Position numbers and translations under genes: made by a program. The notes under the pieces are model-generated. The model was not told where the DNA came from. It saw only the letters and a list, made by a program, of their open reading frames with translations, and did no database searches. Positions 1-5,164 of a stretch of 6,129 nucleotides of DNA are shown here, piece after piece (the stretch's first letter is position 1; the number at the start of each line of letters is the position of its first letter). Source of the stretch: Rubrobacter sp. (GTDB taxonomy: Bacteria; Actinomycetota; Rubrobacteria; Rubrobacterales; Rubrobacteraceae); contig JACDFX010000125.1 in assembly GCA_013815575.1 (NCBI GenBank), positions 1-6,129 of the forward strand, given 5' to 3'.

Positions 1-428
1 TCGAGAAGCTGGCCGCGCGAGAGGGCGCCGAGGTCGTGCGCCTCTCCGCGAAGCTCGAGGCCGAGGTGGTGGAGCTCGGGGAGGAAGAGGCGCGGGAGTA
101 CCTGGGGATGCTAGGTCTTGAGACCACGGGCTTCCAGGAGTTCGTGCGGGTGGCCTACCGCCTGCTCGGGCTCGTCACGTTCTTCACCGCCGGGGAGAAG
201 GAGAGCCGGGCCTGGACCGTGCGTGAGGGCTCCACGATCCGCTCCGCCGCCGGGCGCATCCACACGGACATGGAGCGCGGCTTCATCGCGGCCGACGCCG
301 GGGACTGGGAGGACATCGTCGCCGCCGGCTCCTGGTCCAAGGCCAAAGAAGAGGCCAAGATCCGGCTCGAAGGCCGCGCCTACGTCGTCAAGGACGGTGA
401 CACCGTACTCATCCGCTTCAACGTCTAA
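1..428 (+). CDS. ychF: Redox-regulated ATPase YchF (OLA1 family), C-terminal part, 5' end outside window
   Basis: The reading frame is open from base 3 and gives 141 residues before TAA; the normal protein is about 360 residues, so only the last two fifths are present. YchF proteins are Obg-related P-loop NTPases that prefer ATP, bind ribosomes and are linked to the oxidative stress response. The P-loop, switch regions and NMxE-type specificity motif lie upstream and cannot be checked. What is visible is the end of the coiled-coil/G-domain segment (EGAEVVRLSAKLEAEV) and then the C-terminal TGS-like domain, recognisable by LLGLVTFFTAGEKESRAWTV, AAGRIHTDMERGFIAAD, the RLEGRAYVVKDGD stretch and the family-typical ending IRFNV. 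An internal GTG at 36 could be mistaken for a start, but homology continues upstream of it. The stop codon overlaps the next ATG by one base (TAATG), so the two genes are probably translationally coupled. Confidence 0.95.
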   Translation, partial: EKLAAREGAEVVRLSAKLEAEVVELGEEEAREYLGMLGLETTGFQEFVRVAYRLLGLVTFFTAGEKESRAWTVREGSTIRSAAGRIHTDMERGFIAADAGDWEDIVAAGSWSKAKEEAKIRLEGRAYVVKDGDTVLIRFNV

Positions 429-1057
429 TGGCCCCCTTCGCCCGGCCGAAGAAACCTCTTCGGGAGAGCAAACTCGCGCTCGTCACGACCGGCGGCGTGC
501 ATCTGCCCGAACAGCCGCGCTTCGACATAGACGATCCCGCCGGGGACTGCTCCTACCGTGAGATCCCATCCGGCGCCAGGGAACTTACCTGGACCCACGC
601 CTACCACCGCTCCGATGAGGGCTCCGATCTCGACGCCGTCTTCCCCCTGTGGACCCTGCGCGGCCTGGCCGAAGAGGGCTTTATCGGCGGCCTGAGCCCC
701 CGTCACTTCTCATTTATGGGTGCCACTCACGAAACGGCCTCACTCCGGGAGAGGACGGCCCCCGAGGTCGCCGGCAAGCTTGTCGAAGACGGCGCCGACG
801 CCGTCCTGCTCACGCCCTCCTGACCCCTCTGCCACCGGGCCGTGGGCCTGGTCTGCGAGGCCATAGAGAGCAGGGGCATACCGACCGTAACGCTCGCCAT
901 GGAGCGCGGAGTGGTGGCCCCCCGAGTCGCCCGGGTTCCCTTCCCGTACAACCTACCGATGGGCGAGCCCGGAGACAGGGAAGGACATAGGCGGGTTGCC
1001 CTGGCCGCGCTCGGGCTGCTGCACGAGCTGGAGGGCTGGGCTGAAGTAGATATTTAG
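428..1057 (+). CDS. Probable selenoprotein of the GrdB-like family (glycine/betaine/sarcosine/D-proline reductase selenoprotein B family), with in-frame UGA
   Basis: Reading through the TGA at 821-823 as selenocysteine gives a 209-residue protein with Sec at residue 132. Before the TGA are family-like segments: SKLALVTTGGVHLP near the N-terminus, DAVFPLWTLRGLAEEGFIGG, the FSFMGA stretch and DGADAVLLTPS. Immediately after comes PLCHRAVGLVCEAIESRGIPTV and then a conserved-looking tail (VPFPYNLPMGEPGDREGHRRVALAALGLL). From memory of the family, related proteins read roughly VPVCPLC at this point, so the UGA replaces the first Cys and creates a U-x-x-C redox motif (U132, C135). A stem-loop at 826-860 fits a bacterial SECIS element. 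Short members are not full GrdB subunits and their substrate is not established; a thiol/selenol redox role is inference. No Shine-Dalgarno is visible before the ATG, consistent with coupling to ychF. Alternatives are a nonsense-mutated pseudogene or two separate ORFs (428-823, and 842-1057 from a GTG). Confidence is high for family and frame, moderate for actual Sec insertion. Confidence 0.8.
821..823 (+). other. In-frame UGA, candidate selenocysteine codon
   Basis: TGA falls in the same frame as the ATG at 428 and the TAG at 1055-1057. It is followed by CCC CTC TGC, giving Sec-Pro-Leu-Cys. A single third-base change from TGC or TGT to TGA would account for it. The flanking protein sequence shows no frameshift or decay on either side. 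Insertion needs selA, selB, selC and selD elsewhere in the genome, which the window cannot show. Confidence 0.72.
826..860 (+). promoter_or_regulatory. Candidate bacterial SECIS stem-loop just 3' of the UGA
   Basis: Hand folding gives an 8-bp upper stem, 834-841 paired with 845-852 (one G-U pair, otherwise Watson-Crick), capped by a GUG loop at 842-844. Below a small internal loop (833 against 853-854) the helix continues as 830-832 with 855-857 and, past a bulged C829, 826-828 with 858-860. The loop begins 18 nt after the UGA and its first base is G. Both agree with the known bacterial SECIS pattern of a loop roughly 16-37 nt downstream with an early loop guanosine that SelB contacts. Hairpins are common in high-GC coding DNA, so the fold supports the call but does not prove it. 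Confidence 0.55.
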
Positions 1058-1061
1058 CCGG

Positions 1062-1077
1062 AGCGGGCTGACCCGCT
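1062..1077 (+). repeat. Small inverted repeat between the GrdB-like gene and the DUF6391-like gene
   Basis: A perfect 6-bp inverted repeat, AGCGGG-CTGA-CCCGCT, starts 4 bases after the stop codon. It is followed by AT-rich sequence (AATATATAAT) but no run of T. It may be a weak terminator for the ychF/GrdB-like unit or, because it lies just upstream of a perfect -10 box, an operator. The sequence alone does not decide. Confidence 0.35.
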
Positions 1078-1081
1078 AATA

Positions 1082-1087
1082 TATAAT
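1082..1087 (+). promoter_or_regulatory. Candidate -10 box (TATAAT) for the DUF6391-like gene
   Basis: A perfect match to the sigma-70-type -10 hexamer lies 40 nt upstream of the GTG start, in the only clearly AT-rich patch of this high-GC region. No good -35 is found at 16-18 bp spacing (1059-1064 reads CGGAGC) and there is no extended -10 TG, so strength is uncertain and an activator may be needed. It would separate this gene from the preceding pair. Confidence 0.4.
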
Positions 1088-1110
1088 CCTTCGTAGGACG
1101 TATCCCAACC

Positions 1111-1118
1111 GAGGAAAG
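1111..1118 (+). promoter_or_regulatory. Ribosome binding site GAGGAAAG supporting the GTG start at 1128
   Basis: A purine-rich Shine-Dalgarno-like sequence ends 9 nt before GTG 1128, and no competing start lies nearer to it. It supports the N-terminus that begins directly with a hydrophobic segment. Confidence 0.6.
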
Positions 1119-1127
1119 TAGCTGTAC

Positions 1128-1817
1128 GTGGCCCTGGTACTGGTTCTGTTCGTGGCGTTTTTCGTGGTCCTCTTCTTGTTTCTGCTGCCGATCCTCTTCT
1201 CCTTGCAGGCGGTTGGGAGCTTGTTCGTCTATCCGAAGCAGCTCAAGGCGGTGCTGGGGAACAGAATTCTGCGCCGCAACCACGCCCTGGAGCACGCGAC
1301 CATCGTGGTGATGATGGAGCGGGAGCCTGGCCGCAAGCTGAACGGCTTCTCCAGCGACGACGGGTTCTTCGTGCAGGGAGTACGCTCGATGGAGGAGGTG
1401 GATAGTGCTGCCAGGGAGGCGCTGAGGAGGCTCAGGCGCGGCCAGAAGCGTCTGGCAATACACCGCAACTGCGGCACGACCATCGTGGCGGCGAACCTGC
1501 TCATGGCGGTCCTGTTTCTCGCCTCTCTAGGGGTTGGGATCTACATGGGCTGGCCGCTCTACCTCATGGTCGTGGGCTCTGTCATCGTCGCCCTCCTGTT
1601 GCGGGTGCCCCTGAGCCTCGTGCTCCAGCGGTTCGTTACCACAGACGCCGACCTCTCCAACGCCGAGGTCGGCTGGGTCGAACCGGCCAACCCCAGGGAC
1701 CTGCGCGGTGGCGTCCTCGGCCTCCTGCTCGCCGCCTCCACCGTCCAGGTGCGTGTCTTCCACACGGACCCCGACGCCGTGGAGATCCTGCGCGACGACG
1801 GCGCGGTCGTGCGGTAA
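1128..1817 (+). CDS. DUF6391-like membrane protein with HxxEH motif
   Basis: This 229-residue protein has a very hydrophobic N-terminal segment (residues 1-30), a soluble part (about 35-115), two adjoining membrane segments (about 118-140 and 143-166) and a C-terminal soluble tail. The soluble part carries NHALEHATIVV (H52, E55, H56) and LAIHRNCGTTIV (H112, C115). I recognise this combination as the DUF6391 family, known mainly from cyanobacteria and some other bacteria and without an assigned function; this is by memory of motifs, not by search. HxxEH is also the zinc motif of M16 'inverse zincin' peptidases, so a metal site near the membrane face is possible, but nothing else resembles M16 and protease activity should not be assumed. 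The start is GTG, chosen for its upstream Shine-Dalgarno. It probably has its own promoter. The next gene starts 41 nt downstream. Confidence 0.75.
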   Translation: MALVLVLFVAFFVVLFLFLLPILFSLQAVGSLFVYPKQLKAVLGNRILRRNHALEHATIVVMMEREPGRKLNGFSSDDGFFVQGVRSMEEVDSAAREALRRLRRGQKRLAIHRNCGTTIVAANLLMAVLFLASLGVGIYMGWPLYLMVVGSVIVALLLRVPLSLVLQRFVTTDADLSNAEVGWVEPANPRDLRGGVLGLLLAASTVQVRVFHTDPDAVEILRDDGAVVR

Positions 1818-1858
1818 TCGAGACCCTCCCGGTCCGTACCGGCCCCCGCCCGACGCGG

Positions 1859-2293
1859 ATGCTCTGCGTCCTGATAGGCTGCCTGATCTTCGTCCCCGCC
1901 TGCGGCCAGGCCGGCACCTCTGACGGGACAGACTCTGCCGGAGCAGACGCGGAGCCCGTCTCCTCCGACACCGTTCCGCGGAAGGCGCCACAGGGTACGG
2001 GAGGCGGCGAGGTCCTGGTCGGCACCGCGGGCGACGACATTATTCGGGCCGGGAGTGGTGACGACGTGGTGCGCGGCATGGGGGGCAACGACGAGATCCA
2101 CGGCGGCGAGGGCAAGGACCGGCTCTACGGTGGTCCCGGGAACGACGTCGTGGACGCGCAGGACCCGGACTCCGTTAAAGCGGCGGGCAGGGATGAGATC
2201 TCCTGCGGCCCCGGCCGCGACGAAGTCCTCATGGACGCCAACGACGACGAGAAGCCGCTCGGCTGCGAGATGGCCGGCGTGGGATCTTCCTGA
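1859..2293 (+). CDS. Small putative lipoprotein with RTX calcium-binding repeats
   Basis: The 144-residue product starts with a hydrophobic stretch ending in FVPAC, a plausible lipobox with C15 as the lipidated residue, so it is probably exported by Sec and anchored on the outer face of the membrane. A low-complexity Ser/Thr/Asp/Gly linker (16-50) follows. Five tandem hemolysin-type nonapeptides occupy residues 54-98, close to GGxGxDxUx; such repeats form a parallel beta-roll binding Ca2+ between turns. The tail (RDEISCGPGRDEVLMDAND, then C136) resembles the Cys-containing end seen in many actinobacterial RTX proteins; C116 and C136 could form a disulfide. It is far shorter than type I-secreted RTX toxins and shows no enzymatic domain, so a binding or structural role is likelier. 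Oddities are no Shine-Dalgarno before the ATG and no positive residue before the hydrophobic core. No in-frame ATG, GTG or TTG lies between 1817 and 1859, so the true start is not certain. Confidence 0.8.
   Translation: MLCVLIGCLIFVPACGQAGTSDGTDSAGADAEPVSSDTVPRKAPQGTGGGEVLVGTAGDDIIRAGSGDDVVRGMGGNDEIHGGEGKDRLYGGPGNDVVDAQDPDSVKAAGRDEISCGPGRDEVLMDANDDEKPLGCEMAGVGSS
2018..2152 (+). repeat. Five tandem 27-bp units encoding RTX nonapeptides
   Basis: Protein-level tandem repeat of nine residues: VGTAGDDII, RAGSGDDVV, RGMGGNDEI, HGGEGKDRL, YGGPGNDVV. The DNA copies have diverged, so this is an old array held by the protein pattern, not a recent tandem duplication. Confidence 0.9.
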
Positions 2294-2320
2294 GCCTCAT
2301 CAAGCATTAATCTAACGAAG

Positions 2321-2326
2321 AAGGAG
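2321..2326 (+). promoter_or_regulatory. Ribosome binding site AAGGAG deciding the TTG start at 2333
   Basis: A near-perfect Shine-Dalgarno lies 6 nt before TTG 2333 in a short AT-richer gap after the RTX gene. It fixes the start of the oxidoreductase six codons before the conserved FAD-binding strand (DYDVLIVGGG). Confidence 0.8.
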
Positions 2327-2332
2327 CCAATC

Positions 2333-3706
2333 TTGCAAAACGGAACGGACTACGACGTCCTGATCGTCGGCGGCGGGCAGGCGGGCATCCCGCTCGCCTA
2401 CAAGCTGGCCGGCGGAGACCGCACCGTCGCGCTCGCGGAGCGCAAGTACCTGGGCGGCTCGTGCGTGAACTTCGGCTGCAGCCCGACAAAGGCCGCCATC
2501 GCCTCAGCGAAGGTCGCCTTCCAGGCGAGGCGCGCGGCAGAGTACGGGATCGAGATCCCCGAGGTGCGCGTTGACTTCCCCGCCGTGCTCCGGCGCGCCA
2601 GAGGCGTGGCAGAGACCAAGCGCGTCGGCCTCGATAAGGGCTTGGAAGGCTCGGAGAACCCCGTCCTGATCCGTGACCACGCCCGCCTCGAAGGCCGGGA
2701 GGACGGGGGCTTCCGCGTGCAGGTCGGGGACCGCTCCCTCCTCGTGGGCCAGGTCGTCCTGAACACGGGGACCCGTACCCTCATCCCCCCGATAGACGGC
2801 CTGGACGAGGTGGACTACATCGACGCCGGCAACTGGATGAACAGGGAGGATCTGCCGGGGCACCTGGTCCTCGTCGGCGGCAGCTACATAGGGCTGGAAA
2901 TGGCCCAGTTCTACCGCCGGATGGGCAGCGACGTGACGGTCGTCGTCGGTTCCTCCGACCATGTCACCCCCGGCGAGGACGAGGATGTCGCAGAGGCCAT
3001 GCGCGGCCTCCTGGCAGAAGAGGGCGTCGAGTTCGTCTTCTGCGAGCGGGCCCAGGGCGTCGCCCCCGACGGGGACGGCCTCACCCTGACGCTCGACGGC
3101 GCTGACCCGGCGGAGATCCGGGCGACGCACCTCTTCCTGGCGACCGGCCGCCGCCCGAACACCGACGACCTCGGCCTGGAGAACGTCGGCGTCGAGACGA
3201 ACGACAGGGGCTTCGTCGAGGCCGATGAACGGCTGGCAACTTCGGTCGAGGGCATCTGGGCCGCCGGGGACATCCGGGGCGGCCCGATGTTCACCCACAC
3301 CTCTTACGACGACCACCGGGTGCTCCTCTCCCAGATGGCCGGCGACGGCTCGCGCACCACCGACCGCGTCGTGCCCTACGCCGTCTTCACCGACCCGGAG
3401 CTCGGGCGCGTCGGCATGACCGAGCGCGCGGCCCGCGAGGCCGGTTACGAGGTCGAGGTACACCGCCTCGACATGGAGGGCGAGAAGGGCAAGGCCTTCG
3501 AGCTCGGGGAGAACAAGGGCTTCATAAAGGTCGTCTCCGATGCCTCTAACGACCGCGTCCTCGGCGCGGCGGTTCTGACGGCGGAGGGTGCAGAACTCGT
3601 CCACATCTACGAGGACCTGATGAACGCGGACCTGCCCCTCTCCGTGGTTCGCGAAGCCGTCTACATCCACCCGACCCTCGCGGAGGACATCCAGAGCGCT
3701 ATCTAG
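2333..3706 (+). CDS. FAD-dependent pyridine nucleotide-disulfide oxidoreductase, mercuric reductase/lipoamide dehydrogenase-like
   Basis: The 457-residue length is usual for class I disulfide oxidoreductases. An N-terminal FAD Rossmann motif (GGGQAG, 13-18) leads to the redox-active pair in GGSCVNFGC (C44, C49). The NAD(P)-binding fold follows (VGGSYIGLE, 181-189), then the second FAD segments ATGRRPN (270-276) and GIWAAGDI (307-314) and a dimerisation domain ending HPTLAE, which keeps the His-Glu catalytic dyad (H446, E451) contributed across the dimer. The second nucleotide-binding strand ends VTVVVGSSD without the acidic residue typical of NAD users, so NADPH may be preferred (inference). 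Annotation pipelines often name such proteins mercuric reductase, but there is no N-terminal heavy-metal domain, no C-terminal cysteine pair and no mer gene nearby, so the substrate is unknown. No 2-oxoacid dehydrogenase genes adjoin. It is 39 nt after the RTX lipoprotein gene and could be cotranscribed with it. Confidence 0.9.
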   Translation: MQNGTDYDVLIVGGGQAGIPLAYKLAGGDRTVALAERKYLGGSCVNFGCSPTKAAIASAKVAFQARRAAEYGIEIPEVRVDFPAVLRRARGVAETKRVGLDKGLEGSENPVLIRDHARLEGREDGGFRVQVGDRSLLVGQVVLNTGTRTLIPPIDGLDEVDYIDAGNWMNREDLPGHLVLVGGSYIGLEMAQFYRRMGSDVTVVVGSSDHVTPGEDEDVAEAMRGLLAEEGVEFVFCERAQGVAPDGDGLTLTLDGADPAEIRATHLFLATGRRPNTDDLGLENVGVETNDRGFVEADERLATSVEGIWAAGDIRGGPMFTHTSYDDHRVLLSQMAGDGSRTTDRVVPYAVFTDPELGRVGMTERAAREAGYEVEVHRLDMEGEKGKAFELGENKGFIKVVSDASNDRVLGAAVLTAEGAELVHIYEDLMNADLPLSVVREAVYIHPTLAEDIQSAI

Positions 3707-3728
3707 AGGCCGGTCACCGTCAGCCCCG

Positions 3729-3747
3729 GGATCGGTCCTTACGATCC
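3729..3747. terminator. Possible weak terminator hairpin between convergent genes
   Basis: A perfect 6-bp inverted repeat, GGATCG and CGATCC with a 7-nt loop, lies in the 41-nt gap between the stop codons of the oxidoreductase and the HD-domain gene. There is no T tract on either strand, so if it terminates it does so poorly or with Rho. Position is the main argument. Confidence 0.3.
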
Positions 3748-4323
3748 TTACCCACCGCCGTTCGCGAGGCGCTCCAGGTCCGTGACCACGCGGTCGAGTT
3801 CGTCCGCGACCGGATCTCCCCCCGCCTCCGCGAGCGCGTCGGCGGCGGCCCGGTAGTACCAGAGGGTGCCTTCCCGGCCGCCGTTGAAGCGGCCCCAGAG
3901 GTCCTCCCCGATGGCCCTGTAGTCCGTAAGGATGGAGCGGGCGTTGTGGAGCTTGTCCGCCGCGGAGACGAGGCGGACGGGGGCCGGCGCTTCGGAGAGG
4001 TGGGCGAGATACTCCTCCTTGCGTTCGCGCCAGGGCGGTTTCGGGTCCTCGTAGGTGTCCGTGCAGCCGGCGACGATGTCGGCTACGGCGTCGCCGAAGC
4101 GCGCCCGGATCTCCGCGAGTCGCGCCTCGCCGCCCGCGTCTTCCGGGGCGTCGTGCAAGAGGGCGGCTATGACCTCGTCCTCCGTTCTGGCGTTCTCGCC
4201 CACGATGGCCGCGACCGCGAGCAGGTGCGTGACGTAGGGGACGCCGGTGCCCTTGCGGGTCTGGTCCCTGTGTAGGCCGGCGGCGTATACGAGGGCGTCG
4301 TCCAGTTTCTCTGTGTAGGGCAA
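3748..4323 (-). CDS. HD-domain phosphohydrolase, small alarmone hydrolase (Mesh1/SpoT-like)
   Basis: This 191-residue protein consists of one HD domain like the hydrolase half of RelA/SpoT, with no synthetase or regulatory domain. Visible motifs are HRDQTRKGTGVPYVTH (18-33), ALLHDAPEDAG (54-64) and SAADKLHNARS (120-130). Matched to Mesh1 and SpoT, the metal ligands would be H33, H57, D58 and D123 and the catalytic pair E61-D62; all are present, so it should be active. The expected reaction is Mn2+-dependent removal of the 3'-pyrophosphate from (p)ppGpp, though some family members act on other nucleotides (human MESH1 also on NADPH), so the substrate is not proven. The start is TTG, supported by a good Shine-Dalgarno. 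It follows the DUF429 gene after 13 nt and is probably the last gene of the leftward transcript, converging with the oxidoreductase gene. Confidence 0.88.
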   Translation of the reverse strand: MPYTEKLDDALVYAAGLHRDQTRKGTGVPYVTHLLAVAAIVGENARTEDEVIAALLHDAPEDAGGEARLAEIRARFGDAVADIVAGCTDTYEDPKPPWRERKEEYLAHLSEAPAPVRLVSAADKLHNARSILTDYRAIGEDLWGRFNGGREGTLWYYRAAADALAEAGGDPVADELDRVVTDLERLANGGG

Positions 4324-4328
4324 TTGAT

Positions 4329-4335
4329 CTTCCTC
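4329..4335 (-). promoter_or_regulatory. Ribosome binding site GAGGAAG deciding the TTG start of the HD-domain gene
   Basis: On the minus strand GAGGAAG lies 5 nt before TTG 4323 and directly after the DUF429 stop codon (4337). The arrangement suggests that ribosomes ending on DUF429 can reinitiate on the HD-domain gene. Confidence 0.7.
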
Positions 4336-4336
4336 T

Positions 4337-5164
4337 CTAATCGGTGAGCAAGGCGGGGTCCAGGATCCAACCCTCCTCCCGGTCGCACTCCGGCGGGACG
4401 CCCCAATTCTCGTCCCTCTTCGCGTACGCCCACCCGCCCTGGACGGCGCACAGGAGCGAGTCGAGGGCGTCGGCGCCCGGCTCTTCTATGAACCTTCGTC
4501 TCCAGAGATCGTCCATCGCGACGGTAAAGCCGTAGGCGTCGCGTAGGGCTTCGGATTCGAGGCCGGAGACGAGCCGCCGCCGCGCCCCGCGCCTCTCAGG
4601 GGTGTCCTGTACGCCGTCCCGCTTGTAGCTCGCGCGGCCTAGGAAACGGCGGGCGACGACGGCCGGGTAGGCCTCGACGGCGACGCGGGGGTCAGCGTTC
4701 GGGCGGCAGGGCTGAACGTTCACGTCCGAGCGGAGCAGGCGGGGGGCGCCCTGAAAGAACATCTTGCCCACGGGCACCCGGAAGAGCATCATCGCGCTGC
4801 TGGAGCCGCTGCGCAGATCCGCGAGCCGGTAGCGCCACTTGCTTCCGTAGGGGCGAGAGGCCATGTCCGCCCGAATGGCGCCCTCGAACTCCTCCTTGCC
4901 GAGCCGGGCTACCGTATCGACGTAGCCGGGCCAGTCCGCCGGCCAGCCGAGGGCCGAGACCAGACTCGCGGGCTGGCCGAACGGGAAGTCCATCCCGCAC
5001 ACCCACGGGCCCGGCGTCTCGAGCCACGCCTCGAACTGCCCGAAATCCGTCAGGGTCACGGTGTCTTCGACGCGCAAGACGCCCTCGGTAAATTCGCAGT
5101 GCAGGGCGACGAGGGGCTTGCGGCGGCCGGGGGCGCTGGTGAAGTCCAGGCCGAAGACTCTCAC
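4337..5164 (-). CDS. DUF429 family protein (predicted RNase H-like fold)
   Basis: The 275-residue product begins MRVFGLDFTSAPGRRKPLVAL, a very typical DUF429 N-terminus in which the first strand carries a conserved Asp (D7). Further family-like sites are VCGMDFPFG (D59), VEAYPAVVARRFLG (E164) and the C-terminal DALDSLLCAVQ (D232, D235). DUF429 proteins are assigned to the RNase H-like fold and predicted to be nucleases or related enzymes; no activity is established to my knowledge, and the acidic residues named are candidates only. The start is GTG; no other start occurs upstream in frame before the preceding gene and the N-terminus aligns well with the family, so it is probably correct. Unusually there is no Shine-Dalgarno: the start codon and codons 1-5 form one arm of a perfect 42-bp palindrome. 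Translation may therefore be coupled to the upstream gene, leaderless, or controlled by this structure. Confidence 0.85.
   Translation of the reverse strand: MRVFGLDFTSAPGRRKPLVALHCEFTEGVLRVEDTVTLTDFGQFEAWLETPGPWVCGMDFPFGQPASLVSALGWPADWPGYVDTVARLGKEEFEGAIRADMASRPYGSKWRYRLADLRSGSSSAMMLFRVPVGKMFFQGAPRLLRSDVNVQPCRPNADPRVAVEAYPAVVARRFLGRASYKRDGVQDTPERRGARRRLVSGLESEALRDAYGFTVAMDDLWRRRFIEEPGADALDSLLCAVQGGWAYAKRDENWGVPPECDREEGWILDPALLTD

Noticed and set aside
118..561. Plus-strand open frame overlapping ychF and the GrdB-like gene
   Set aside because: Its Arg/Pro/Ser-rich product has no motif, while the overlapping frame is clearly YchF.
428..823. GrdB-like gene as a nonsense-mutated pseudogene, with a separate small gene at 842-1057
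   Set aside because: There is no frameshift, no loss of family-like sequence after the TGA, and the TGA sits exactly at the redox Cys position. The GTG at 842 has no ribosome binding site and would cut the family domain in half.
1829..1842. Short inverted repeat CCGGT-CCGT-ACCGG before the RTX gene as a terminator
   Set aside because: Five base pairs with no T tract in a high-GC region are expected by chance.
1559..2101. Minus-strand open frames across the DUF6391-like and RTX genes
   Set aside because: They cross the gene boundary, have low-complexity Arg/Gly/Ala-rich products and no ribosome binding site; they are by-products of GC-rich coding DNA.
2504..3670. Long open frame on the minus strand opposite the oxidoreductase (388 codons)
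   Set aside because: Its product has no recognisable domain and is rich in Ala/Val/Asp/His/Gly as expected from the complement of high-GC codons; the plus-strand gene explains the region fully.
2333..3706. Mercury resistance operon
   Set aside because: No merR, merT, merP or merB-like gene is present, and the oxidoreductase lacks the mercury-specific C-terminal cysteines and N-terminal metal-binding domain.
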